From an uncultured Pelagibacteraceae bacterium (GTDB taxonomy: Bacteria; Pseudomonadota; Alphaproteobacteria; Pelagibacterales; Pelagibacteraceae): 64,000 bases of DNA. Both the position numbers and the translations under genes were made by a program. The stretch is from NCBI GenBank assembly GCA_902580565.1, contig CACHLD010000005.1, positions 1 to 64,000 of the forward strand, in the 5' to 3' direction. This document shows, piece by piece, positions 1-8,622 of this stretch (its first letter is position 1; the number at the start of each line of letters is the position of its first letter). The notes under the pieces were generated by a model, which was not told the origin of the DNA, did not search any database, and saw only the letters and a list, made by a program, of their open reading frames with translations.

Positions 1-1139
1 AAAGGGGTTTTTATATAGGTAAAGATCTATGGCTTAGAAATTATTTAGAAGCAACTAAATCTAATAAAGTTGATATAATAATAGAGCTTATTGGTGGTTC
101 TGATGGACCAGCAAAAAGATTAGTATTTGAAGCTCTAAAAAATAAAAAACATGTAGTCACAGCTAATAAGGCTTTAATAGCAAAATACGGCGATAAGTTA
201 TCGAAAATAGCTGAGGACAATAAAGTAAATTTAGAATTTGAAGCTGCAGTATGCGGTGGAGTTCCTATTATAAGATCTCTTAAAGAGGGCTTAATAGCAA
301 ATAAGATATCTAAGATATATGGAATTTTTAATGGTACATCAAATTATATCCTTTCAACAATGGATAAAAAAAATAAAAATTTTGATTATGTGCTAAATAA
401 TGCAAAAATCCTTGGTTATGCAGAGTCTAATCCTATATCTGATTTAAATGGTGATGATGTTTCTTCAAAATTAAAAATTTTATCTTCCTTATGTTTTAAT
501 TCATTTTTAAATAACAATATTCATGTTGAAGGAATAAAAAACATTGATAAAGAAGATATTGATTATGCCAATAAACTTGGATTTAAAATAAAGTTATTAG
601 GTTATGCTGAGTCAATTGATCAAAAAATTTATCAGCGAGTGCATCCAGCCTTAATTGATAAGGACTCTTACGTAGCTAGCATTGATGGTGTTTTGAATGC
701 AGTCATTGTTAATGGAAAGCCTATTGGTAAAACTATTATTCAGGGCGAGGGAGCTGGTCCAGCCGCTACAACATCAGCATTAGTTTCAGATATATCTTCA
801 ATATTAAGAGGAAATATAAAGTTTCCTTTTTCTATATCTCATAGTGAAAGAAAAAAACTTAAATTTAGCAATATTTCTAATAGATTTTTTTCAGCTTATC
901 TTAGATTTGAAGTGATAGATAAATCTGGCGTGTTATCAAATATTACTAATATTTTTTCCAAAAATAATGTTTCAATAAAAAGACTAATACAAACACCCAA
1001 TAGAAAAAAAAATACTTCATCTATAGTCATTATAACTCATGAGTCTAAAGATTTTTATTTAAATAGAATTCTAAAAATTGTTGGAAGAAAAACTTATATA
1101 AGAAAAAAACCTAAATTAATCAGAATTGATGGAGGTTAA
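1..1139 (+). CDS. hom: Homoserine dehydrogenase, 5'-truncated by the window edge
   Basis: This enzyme reduces aspartate semialdehyde to homoserine, the branch point to threonine and methionine, in the cytoplasm. The reading frame is open from base 3, so the gene starts before the window; the ATG at 360 is an internal Met. Upstream of it I read IELIGGSDGPAK, HVVTANKALIAKYG (cofactor and substrate region) and the family signature GIFNGTSNYILSTM. The last 80 or so residues look like an ACT domain (from about AYLRFEVIDKSGVLSNI), the usual site of threonine feedback inhibition. The stop TAA overlaps the ATG of glpX by one base, so the two are probably co-translated. The order hom-glpX-recJ is common in alphaproteobacteria. 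The function is secure; only the N-terminal NAD(P)-binding part is missing. Confidence 0.95.
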   Translation, partial: RGFYIGKDLWLRNYLEATKSNKVDIIIELIGGSDGPAKRLVFEALKNKKHVVTANKALIAKYGDKLSKIAEDNKVNLEFEAAVCGGVPIIRSLKEGLIANKISKIYGIFNGTSNYILSTMDKKNKNFDYVLNNAKILGYAESNPISDLNGDDVSSKLKILSSLCFNSFLNNNIHVEGIKNIDKEDIDYANKLGFKIKLLGYAESIDQKIYQRVHPALIDKDSYVASIDGVLNAVIVNGKPIGKTIIQGEGAGPAATTSALVSDISSILRGNIKFPFSISHSERKKLKFSNISNRFFSAYLRFEVIDKSGVLSNITNIFSKNNVSIKRLIQTPNRKKNTSSIVIITHESKDFYLNRILKIVGRKTYIRKKPKLIRIDGG

Positions 1140-2080
1140 TGTCAATAGATCTAAAATACTTAGATTTTTTTATAAAAGCTACTGAGCAAGCCGCAATAGG
1201 TGCTTCTAGATTTATTGGAAAAAAAGATAAAATTGCTGCCGATAAAGGCGCTGTGGACCCTATGAGAAGTGAGCTTAATAAGATTCATATGAAAGGAACC
1301 ATTGTTATTGGAGAAGGTGAAATGGATGAGGCTCCTATGTTGTATATAGGTGAAAAACTAGGAACTTTGAATGGACCTGAATTCGACATTGCAGTTGATC
1401 CTCTTGAAGGAACAAAATTTACAGCAAACAATGAACCAAATGCATTTTCAGTTTTAGCAGTTTCTGAAAAAGGAGGATTATTGTCAGCACCTGATACTTA
1501 CATGGAAAAAATTGTTATTGGTTCAAATTTACCTGAAAATTTAATGGATATAGACAATGGAGTAGAAAAAAATTTAAGATTATTGGCAGAGGCAAAAAAT
1601 AAAAAAATTTCTGACCTTTGCGCTTGTGTTTTAAAACGTCCGAGGCACGATAATATTATTCGAGAATTAAATAAGATAGGTGTGAAAATTAATTATATTA
1701 CTGATGGGGATATTGCAGGTGCTCTTAGTGTAATAGGAGATAATCCAAAAAATGATATTTATTACGGAACTGGAGGAGGTCCAGAGGGTGTAATTGTTGC
1801 AGCAGCACTTTCTTGTTATGGAGCTCAAATTCAAGGTCGTTTAGTTTTAGATGACAAAGAAATGATCAGAGCAAAAAAACTAGGCATAACAGATTTTAAT
1901 AAAAAATATGATATTAAAGATATGGTAAAAGGTGATATAATTTTTTGTGCAACCGGTGTAACATCTGGAGATTTAGCCAAAGGTGTCAAAGATTTAGGTG
2001 ATAAATTTGAAGTAAATACGTTTGTATTACACAAGAGTCAAAAAATAATTAAGTCGGTAATTAATACTTATAATAAATGA
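1139..2080 (+). CDS. glpX: Class II fructose-1,6-bisphosphatase
   Basis: This GlpX-type phosphatase hydrolyses fructose-1,6-bisphosphate to fructose-6-phosphate for gluconeogenesis in the cytoplasm. The protein has 313 residues, close to the family's usual length. It shows the metal and substrate motifs GEGEMDEAPMLYIGE (about residues 60-74) and VDPLEGT (about 87-93), and a glycine-rich YYGTGGGPEGV stretch near residue 210. Both ends overlap neighbours: its ATG shares a base with the hom stop, and its TGA overlaps the recJ ATG as ATGA. Translational coupling of the three genes is likely. Some GlpX proteins also act on sedoheptulose-1,7-bisphosphate, which the sequence alone cannot exclude. 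Confidence 0.94.
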   Translation: MSIDLKYLDFFIKATEQAAIGASRFIGKKDKIAADKGAVDPMRSELNKIHMKGTIVIGEGEMDEAPMLYIGEKLGTLNGPEFDIAVDPLEGTKFTANNEPNAFSVLAVSEKGGLLSAPDTYMEKIVIGSNLPENLMDIDNGVEKNLRLLAEAKNKKISDLCACVLKRPRHDNIIRELNKIGVKINYITDGDIAGALSVIGDNPKNDIYYGTGGGPEGVIVAAALSCYGAQIQGRLVLDDKEMIRAKKLGITDFNKKYDIKDMVKGDIIFCATGVTSGDLAKGVKDLGDKFEVNTFVLHKSQKIIKSVINTYNK

Positions 2081-3861
2081 GTTTACTGTCCATAAGTGGT
2101 AAAAATTGGATTCTAAAAAAGTTTAATCAAGATGATTTAACTTTTATTAAAGAAAATTTTTCCTTAGACGAAATGACATCCAAACTTTTATCTATTAGAA
2201 ACATTAAAAGAGATGAGATAAATTCATTTTTAAATCCATCAATTAAAAATTTTTTACCTAATCCTGATAATTTAATCGATATGGACAAATCTACCTTCAG
2301 AACAATTGAGTCAGTTCAAAAAAAAGAAATAATAGGTATATTTGGTGACTATGATGTAGATGGAGCTACATCAACGGCATTGCTAGGAAATTATTTTTCT
2401 GAATTAGACTTAAATTATGAGATTTATATACCTGATAGAAAAAATGAAGGATATGGACCATCAATTAAAGGCTTTAAGCAATTAATAGAAAAAAATGTCA
2501 AATTAATCTTCACAGTCGATTGTGGAACTTTATCTTTTGACGCCATAGATTATGCAAAAAATAATGGGGTAGATGTTATTGTTCTTGATCATCATCAATC
2601 TGAAGTAAGATTACCTAAAGCTTTTTCTATAATTAATCCTAATCGATTAGATGATAAGTCAGATTTGCAATATTTATGTGCAGCGGGAGTTTGTTTTATG
2701 TTTCTTGTATCGTTAAATAGATCATTCAGGTCTATTAAATGGTTCAAGCAAAATAATATCAAAGAACCTAACCTAATAAATTATCTTGATTTAGTTTCGT
2801 TAGGTACGATTTGTGATGTAGTTCCTTTAATAGGTTTAAATAGAGCGATTGTAAAACAAGGACTAAAAATAATAAAATCGAAAAAAAATTTAGGTTTAAA
2901 AACCTTATTTGATATTTGTAAAATCGAGTCAAATCCTTCAACATACCATCTTGGATATATACTGGGTCCCCGTATTAATGCAGGCGGTAGAGTTGGTAAA
3001 TGCTCTCACGGGGCTAATTTATTGTTGGACAAAGATCCTAAAAATACTTTTAAGTTAGCATCTGAACTTGATCTATATAACAAGGAAAGACAGATGCTTG
3101 AAAGAGATCTTTTAAATAAAATTCTAAATGAAAATAAAGATAATTCAAGTGATCCTGTTCTAATACTTAGCGGAACTAAATGGCACGAAGGTATTATTGG
3201 AATAGTTGCAGCAAGACTAAAAGAAAAATTAAATAAGCCAGTTATAATAATCTCATTAAATGGAAACACAGGAAAAGCATCAGCAAGATCTATTGCCGGC
3301 TTTGATATTGGATCAGTAATAATTGCCGCTACTCAAGAAAAAATATTATTAAAAGGTGGGGGTCATAAAATGGCTGGTGGATTCTCCATAAAAGTTGAAA
3401 ATATTGAAAAATTTAAAAACTTTGTGATCAAAAAATTTAAAAGTTTTAATAGAGATTTAATTAGTTTAAGACCCTTGCTATTAGATAGTATTATTGCACC
3501 ATCTGCAGTAAATTTAGAATTCTTTAATAAAGTTGCTTTATTGTCACCTTTTGGATCTGGTAACCCTGAGCCCAAATTTATAATTGAAAACTTAAAAACT
3601 GTTAATGGGAAAATAGTAGGAGAAAAACATATTAAATCTATTTTGGTTGGAGAAGATGGATCCACAATTGAGTCGATAACTTTCAATGCTGTAGGAAGTC
3701 ATTTAGAGGCGTATCTTTTGAAAAAAAATCATAGAATTTTCAATATTGCTGGTAAATTATCACTTAATGAATGGAGAGGGCAATCAAATGTGGAGTTTAT
3801 TATTGACGATATATCTGTTAATAAGATTTTAAAAAATAAGGTCCCATCGTCTATCGGTTAG
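2077..3861 (+). CDS. recJ: Single-stranded-DNA-specific 5'-3' exonuclease RecJ
   Basis: RecJ degrades single-stranded DNA 5' to 3' in recombination and base-excision or mismatch repair. The 594-residue protein has the DHH-family motifs DYDVDG at residues 91-96 and DHH at 171-173, and a C-terminal DHHA1-like segment with KGGGHKMAGGFS. The length fits RecJ. The ATG overlaps the glpX stop (ATGA). The 3' end is odd: codons for the last six residues (VPSSIG) and the TAG stop lie within tRNA-Glu, with the stop in the D-loop. The tRNA therefore supplies the terminator codon of recJ, and processing of the tRNA should cut the recJ message before its stop. Confidence 0.95.
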   Translation: MSLLSISGKNWILKKFNQDDLTFIKENFSLDEMTSKLLSIRNIKRDEINSFLNPSIKNFLPNPDNLIDMDKSTFRTIESVQKKEIIGIFGDYDVDGATSTALLGNYFSELDLNYEIYIPDRKNEGYGPSIKGFKQLIEKNVKLIFTVDCGTLSFDAIDYAKNNGVDVIVLDHHQSEVRLPKAFSIINPNRLDDKSDLQYLCAAGVCFMFLVSLNRSFRSIKWFKQNNIKEPNLINYLDLVSLGTICDVVPLIGLNRAIVKQGLKIIKSKKNLGLKTLFDICKIESNPSTYHLGYILGPRINAGGRVGKCSHGANLLLDKDPKNTFKLASELDLYNKERQMLERDLLNKILNENKDNSSDPVLILSGTKWHEGIIGIVAARLKEKLNKPVIIISLNGNTGKASARSIAGFDIGSVIIAATQEKILLKGGGHKMAGGFSIKVENIEKFKNFVIKKFKSFNRDLISLRPLLLDSIIAPSAVNLEFFNKVALLSPFGSGNPEPKFIIENLKTVNGKIVGEKHIKSILVGEDGSTIESITFNAVGSHLEAYLLKKNHRIFNIAGKLSLNEWRGQSNVEFIIDDISVNKILKNKVPSSIG

Positions 3862-3914
3862 GACAGTTGGTTTTCATCCAACAAAGAGGGGTTCGATTCC
3901 CCTTGGGACCGCCA
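3840..3914 (+). tRNA. tRNA-Glu (anticodon TTC)
   Basis: The acceptor stem GGTCCCA pairs with TGGGACC. The D-arm GTCT...GGAC is intact, the anticodon loop carries TTC within GGTTTTCATCC, the T-arm is GGGGTTCGATTCCCC, and GCCA is encoded at the end. The gene is 75 nt long. Its first 22 bases are also the end of recJ, in the same orientation, so the tRNA is probably processed out of the hom-glpX-recJ transcript or made from a promoter inside recJ. A tRNA gene next to a variable region with a recombinase at 8.6-9.5 kb is suggestive, but I saw no second copy of the tRNA 3' end downstream. Confidence 0.95.
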
Positions 3915-3959
3915 TCTTGAAAAAAAGAGAAATTAATATAGTCTATAAATAATACAAAT

Positions 3960-5399
3960 ATGTACGAAAAATTTGGTCAGTTTATTGAGGGTAAGTGGCA
4001 ACAATCATTAAGTGGTGAAACTTATGACGTTATTAATCCTGCTACAGAAGAACTAATCGGAAAAGCTTCTAAAGCCAACAAGAATGATATTGATCTATGT
4101 CTCAAGTCTGCAGAAAAAGGTTTCAAAATATGGAAAGATACTCCTCCTTGGGAAAGATCTAAGATAATAAGAAATATTTCAGATTTAATTAGAAAAAGAA
4201 ATGAAACATTAGCTAAATGGTTAACTTTAGAAGTTGGTAAACCTCTTAAGGAAGGGGCTGGAGAAGCCAGCGGCGCAGCAGATATATTCGAATGGAGTTC
4301 GGAAGAGGCTAAAAGAATATATGGAGAAACTTTACAGGGCAGGTCTAAAGATACAAAAATTCAAGTTTCTTATCAACCTGTTGGTGTTGTTGCAGCTCTT
4401 GTTCCTTGGAATTTTCCAATAACACTTGCTTCTAGAAAAATTTCAACTGCATTATCTGCTGGATGTTCAGTGATTGTTAAACCAGATATTATAACGCCAG
4501 GTGCAGTTATGGAATTAGTAGATATTTGTAAGGAAGCTGGTGTGCCCACCGGTGTAGTTAATCTTTTATCAGGTGATCCTGCTTACATATCAGATCAGTT
4601 ACTATCTTCTGATATCATTAAAAAAGTATCAATAACCGGCTCCACTAGAGTAGGAAAATTAATTTTAAAAAAAGCTGCTGAAAAAGTTCAAAGAGTAACA
4701 ATGGAGTTAAGCGGTCACTCTCCATTTATTGTTTTTGAAGATGCAGATTTAGACAAAGTTACAGATATTGCAATTTTTGCTAAATTTAGAAATAATGGTC
4801 AAGTCTGTATTTCCCCAAGTCGTTTTTATATTCACGAAGATAAAAAAAATGATTTTACAAAATTGATGGTTGAAAAAACTAAAAAATTAAAAATAGGTAA
4901 CGGTATGGATAAGGATACTGTACTCGGACCTCTAACTACAAAAAAAAGATTGGAAGAAATAGAAACTTTAGTAGAGACTACTAAAAATGAAGGTGCTCGA
5001 GTGTTATGTGGTGGAAAAAAACCTGCAGGTCACAACAAAGGTTATTTTTATGAACCCACTGTATTTGATAATGTGAAAGATGATTTTACAATAATGAACA
5101 CCGAACCATTTGGTCCACTAGTTCCTATTCTTTCTTTTAAAAGCTTTGATGAAGTAGTCCAAAGAGCTAATAATAATGACTTAGGATTAGCCAGTTACGT
5201 ATATACTAATAATCTTGAAAAAGCACATAGAGCATCTGAGTTAATGGAAACAGGAACTGTAGCGGTCAACACAGGGGTTGTTGCCCTTCCTGAGGCTCCT
5301 TTTGGAGGTATCAAACAAACAGGTTATGGTAGAGAAGGGGGTTCTATGGCTATTAAGGATTATTTAAACGTTAAATATACTCACCTTGGTATTAAATAA
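3960..5399 (+). CDS. NAD(P)-dependent aldehyde dehydrogenase
   Basis: This aldehyde dehydrogenase superfamily protein of 479 residues would oxidise an aldehyde to the acid in the cytoplasm. It has the cofactor motif PWNFP, the SITGSTRVG nucleotide-binding turn, the general base Glu249 in MELSG and the catalytic Cys283 in GQVCISPSR, with the usual spacing of 34 residues between them. The C-terminal PFGGIKQTGYGREGG motif is also present. It resembles succinate-semialdehyde or glycolaldehyde-type members, but the substrate cannot be assigned. The common KPAE motif is KPDI here, a mild deviation. It stands 45 bp after tRNA-Glu and 6 bp before the GIY-YIG gene, which may share its transcript. Confidence 0.88.
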   Translation: MYEKFGQFIEGKWQQSLSGETYDVINPATEELIGKASKANKNDIDLCLKSAEKGFKIWKDTPPWERSKIIRNISDLIRKRNETLAKWLTLEVGKPLKEGAGEASGAADIFEWSSEEAKRIYGETLQGRSKDTKIQVSYQPVGVVAALVPWNFPITLASRKISTALSAGCSVIVKPDIITPGAVMELVDICKEAGVPTGVVNLLSGDPAYISDQLLSSDIIKKVSITGSTRVGKLILKKAAEKVQRVTMELSGHSPFIVFEDADLDKVTDIAIFAKFRNNGQVCISPSRFYIHEDKKNDFTKLMVEKTKKLKIGNGMDKDTVLGPLTTKKRLEEIETLVETTKNEGARVLCGGKKPAGHNKGYFYEPTVFDNVKDDFTIMNTEPFGPLVPILSFKSFDEVVQRANNNDLGLASYVYTNNLEKAHRASELMETGTVAVNTGVVALPEAPFGGIKQTGYGREGGSMAIKDYLNVKYTHLGIK

Positions 5400-5405
5400 C
5401 TAAGA

Positions 5406-5654
5406 ATGAGCTATTACGTTTATATGCTCAAATCAATTGAAAAAAAACCAGTCACTTATGTAGGTTATACAAGTTCTATTCAAAACAGAATCAAACTTCA
5501 TAATTCAGGAAAGGGAGCAAAATTTACTAGAGGAAGAAAATGGAAGCTTATTTTTAAAGAGAAACTTGGCACAAAAAACAAAGCAATTTCAAGAGAATAT
5601 TATATAAAGCATAATAGAGCTCTTAGAAATAAAATTAAAAATATGTATAAATGA
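5406..5654 (+). CDS. Small GIY-YIG domain protein (UPF0213-like)
   Basis: The 82-residue protein consists of a single GIY-YIG nuclease-type domain. YYVYML (residues 3-8) and TYVGYT (17-22) form the two halves of the signature, followed by Arg28 and a basic C-terminus (KHNRALRNKIKNMYK). Small single-domain members of this kind are widespread and their cellular role is unclear; some cut branched or single-stranded DNA. The stop overlaps the start of the following glycosyltransferase as ATGA, so the two are probably translated together. The link to glycan synthesis is by position only. The domain call is firm; nuclease activity is inferred. Confidence 0.82.
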   Translation: MSYYVYMLKSIEKKPVTYVGYTSSIQNRIKLHNSGKGAKFTRGRKWKLIFKEKLGTKNKAISREYYIKHNRALRNKIKNMYK

Positions 5655-7783
5655 AAATAGCAATTTTACTACCTTACAAAGAAAACTTTTCACCTGACTA
5701 TCCTGGTGCTGTTTCATTATTTGTTTATGAGACCTCAAAAATTAGTAAATTCAAAAAAAATATAACCGTTTTTGGAAATACAAGATTAAAAAAGAAATTC
5801 CCTATTAAGTATAAAAATATTGAAATAAGGAATAAAGTATTCGGAAGTCAAACACGTTTTTATGTAAATAAATTTATTGAATTGGAAAAGATAAATTGTT
5901 CTTCAATTGTTGAAGTACATAATAGACCTAGTTATATCAAAATTCTTTCCTCTAATTTGAAAAATAAAATTTTAACATTATTTTTTCATAATGACCCTCT
6001 ATCAATGGAGGGTTCAAAAACAATAAATGAAAGAAAAGAAATTTTAAAAACATGTTATAAAATAATTTTCAATAGTAATTGGTCTAAAAAAAGATTTTTA
6101 GAGGGTCTAGAAAACAAATTTGTAAATAGTAATAAATTATTAATTTGTCATCAGTCAGCAAAAAAAGGAAATATTTCTTTAATTAGTAGAAAAAAAAAAT
6201 GGGTAACCTTTGTTGGTAAATTGAATAAAGCAAAGGGCTACGATATATTTGCTAAATCTATAAGGATTGTTTTAAAAAATAATCCAGATTGGCGCGCGAA
6301 AATTATAGGTGATGAAAAAAGAGAAAAAATATTACTTAATCATAAAAATGCAGATATTTTAGGATTTCAAAAACACAATAAGGTAATTAATATATTCAAA
6401 AAAACGAGTATTGCGGTTGCTTGTTCAAGATGGGAAGAACCGTTTGGGAGAACCAGTCTTGAGGCTTCGGCAAACGGATGCGCAGTAATAATTACCGATA
6501 AAGGAGGTTTAAGCGAAACAGTTACTAATGCTAAGATCCTTAAAAAACTTAATGCTAAAGAACTGCAAAAAACCATAAATTTTTTGATAAAAAATAACGG
6601 TCAAAGAAAAAATCTACAAAAATTGTCAATTAAAAATTTTTACTTAACTCATAAATTTGTATCAAAAAATATTGATAGATACAGACTAGAAAAACTATCT
6701 TTTGTAAAAACTTTTAATTTGAAAAGTAGTCCTAAAAATTTGAGGATATTACATATTACTAATTTTAATGAAAGATTAGATGGTAGACTTTTTTTTAATA
6801 CTGGAAGAAGAATTAACAATGGATTTATTAGGCTTGGTCATAGTGTATTAGGATTTAGCGATAGAGATATACAAAAATACTATAAATCGTTTAATGATAT
6901 AAAAGGTGCTAAATCGTTAAATGATAAATTAAAAAAAACCTGTTATAATTACAAACCTGACTTAATAATGCTGGGACATGCTGACTTAATTTCAGCAGAT
7001 CAAATTCAAGAACTAAGAGATGATTACCCTAATGTTAGATTTGGACAGTGGTTTTTAGATCCATTAAATAAAAAAGGTCCAGATTATGAAAGAAATAAAC
7101 TTAGATTGTTAGATAAAATAAATAAAGTTGATGCAACTTTTACAACCACATCACCAAAAGTCTTAGGTTTTCTTCCAAAAAATGATAGAAATTTTTTTAT
7201 ACCTAATCCTAGTGATCCATCATTTGAAACTTTAAATAACTTTAACAAATCTTGCAATGTAGATGTATTTTTTGCTCTTAGCCATGGAGTGCATAGAGGA
7301 GTATTAAAATCTGGAAAAACAGATGATCGGATTAATTTTATTGAAAAATTAAGGGAGTTAACAACAGATGTTAAATTTGATGTATATGGATTAGGAAAGG
7401 TGCAACCAATTTGGGCTGACCATTATTTTAAAACTATTTCAAATGCAAAAATGGGATTAAATCTAAGCAGGGGTGATGCAATCAAATATTATAGTAGCGA
7501 TAGAATTACTCAAATTATTGGAAACGGTCTGGTTTGCTTGATTGATGAAAAAACACAATATCGGGACTTTTTTAGTGACCGTGAAATGGTTTTCTATAAA
7601 AGTATAAGCGATTTATCAGAAAAAATTTTGAGAATTTCTAAAGATGAAAAATTGAGAAAATCAATTGCAAAAAAAGGTAAAGAAAAATATACGAAATATT
7701 TTAACTCAAAATTAGTAGCTCAGTTCATAATTGAAAAAACTCTTGGAATTGAAAAAAAGAATAAATACTTATGGCATAATTAA
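5651..7783 (+). CDS. Two-domain glycosyltransferase: GT4-like plus CgeB-like
   Basis: This 710-residue protein appears to be two glycosyltransferase modules in one chain. The first (about 1-360) is GT4-like: it has VTFVGKLNKAKGYDIF and the C-terminal nucleotide-sugar motif EEPFGRTSLEASANGCAVI with a conserved Glu-x7-Glu pattern. The second (about 370-700) begins with LRILHITNFNERLDGR and contains GQWFLDPLNKKGPD, an FIPNPSD turn and a DRITQIIGNGLV segment, typical of CgeB-like transferases. No membrane segment is evident, so it should be cytoplasmic. Its ATG overlaps the GIY-YIG stop and its TAA overlaps the next glycosyltransferase start (TAATG). Sugar donor and acceptor are unknown; a role in surface polysaccharide is likely. 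Confidence 0.82.
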   Translation: MKIAILLPYKENFSPDYPGAVSLFVYETSKISKFKKNITVFGNTRLKKKFPIKYKNIEIRNKVFGSQTRFYVNKFIELEKINCSSIVEVHNRPSYIKILSSNLKNKILTLFFHNDPLSMEGSKTINERKEILKTCYKIIFNSNWSKKRFLEGLENKFVNSNKLLICHQSAKKGNISLISRKKKWVTFVGKLNKAKGYDIFAKSIRIVLKNNPDWRAKIIGDEKREKILLNHKNADILGFQKHNKVINIFKKTSIAVACSRWEEPFGRTSLEASANGCAVIITDKGGLSETVTNAKILKKLNAKELQKTINFLIKNNGQRKNLQKLSIKNFYLTHKFVSKNIDRYRLEKLSFVKTFNLKSSPKNLRILHITNFNERLDGRLFFNTGRRINNGFIRLGHSVLGFSDRDIQKYYKSFNDIKGAKSLNDKLKKTCYNYKPDLIMLGHADLISADQIQELRDDYPNVRFGQWFLDPLNKKGPDYERNKLRLLDKINKVDATFTTTSPKVLGFLPKNDRNFFIPNPSDPSFETLNNFNKSCNVDVFFALSHGVHRGVLKSGKTDDRINFIEKLRELTTDVKFDVYGLGKVQPIWADHYFKTISNAKMGLNLSRGDAIKYYSSDRITQIIGNGLVCLIDEKTQYRDFFSDREMVFYKSISDLSEKILRISKDEKLRKSIAKKGKEKYTKYFNSKLVAQFIIEKTLGIEKKNKYLWHN

Positions 7784-8622
7784 TGTTTTCAATAGTTATA
7801 CCAACTTATAATAATTTAGAATATTTAAAATTATGTTTACAAAGCATTAAAAAGAATTCTAAATTTGATCACGAAATAATTATCCACGTAAATGAAGGTG
7901 TTGATGGAACTTTAAATTATTTAAAATCTTTAAATTATAAAGTAACCTATACTAAAGAAAACTCTGGTGTGTGTGTTGCTTTTAATACAGCAGTTCATAA
8001 ATCGACAAAAGAATACATAGTTTTAGCGCATGATGATATGTATTTTTGTCCTAATTGGGATGAAGTATTTTTTAAAGAATTGCAAAATATTCCAAAAAAT
8101 AGTGATTTTTTTTTATCGGGTACTATGGTTCAACCATTTAAGTCTTATATTAATCTAGATTGTGGTAATGATATAAATAATTTTAACGAAAAAAAACTTC
8201 TCGAAGAACTTCCAAAAATTAAATTCAAAGATTTTCAAGGAACTCATTGGCAACCTTCTTTAATACCTTTCAAAACGTGGAATAAAGTAGGGGGTTTTAG
8301 TGAAGAATTTACTCCAGGTTTAGGTTCAGACCCTGACTTTAATATGAAACTTTGGAATGTAGGAGTTCGATTATTTAAAGGACTTGGTGATTGTCGAGTT
8401 TATCACTTTTCATCTCTTTCTCTCAGAAAAAAAGCTTGGAATAATGGTGCCAAAACCTTCTTATTAAAATGGGGAATTAGTATTAAATTTTTTAAAAAGC
8501 ATTATTTAAGATCAGATCAATCTTTTAACGACTTATTGGGTGAACCTAAAAAGAATTTAAGTTATTATATCGGATTAATTAAATGTAAAATTGCCTTTTT
8601 TTTTCATTCAGCTATTAGATAA
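7783..8622 (+). CDS. Family 2 glycosyltransferase
   Basis: The 279-residue protein is a GT-A fold transferase. It opens with FSIVIPTYNNLEYLKLCLQSI, has a DD metal-binding motif (LAHDDMYF, near residue 85), and a later GGFSEEFTPGLGSDPDFNMKLW segment matching the acceptor or catalytic region of GT2 enzymes. No clear transmembrane segment is seen. It starts on the stop of the preceding glycosyltransferase (TAATG), so the two probably act in one glycan pathway. Its 3' end overlaps the convergent recombinase gene by 15 bp. The sugar specificity cannot be told. Confidence 0.87.
   Translation: MFSIVIPTYNNLEYLKLCLQSIKKNSKFDHEIIIHVNEGVDGTLNYLKSLNYKVTYTKENSGVCVAFNTAVHKSTKEYIVLAHDDMYFCPNWDEVFFKELQNIPKNSDFFLSGTMVQPFKSYINLDCGNDINNFNEKKLLEELPKIKFKDFQGTHWQPSLIPFKTWNKVGGFSEEFTPGLGSDPDFNMKLWNVGVRLFKGLGDCRVYHFSSLSLRKKAWNNGAKTFLLKWGISIKFFKKHYLRSDQSFNDLLGEPKKNLSYYIGLIKCKIAFFFHSAIR

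Noticed and set aside
360-1139. Start of homoserine dehydrogenase at the ATG at 360
   Set aside because: The frame is open back to base 3 and encodes conserved parts of the enzyme, so this Met is internal.
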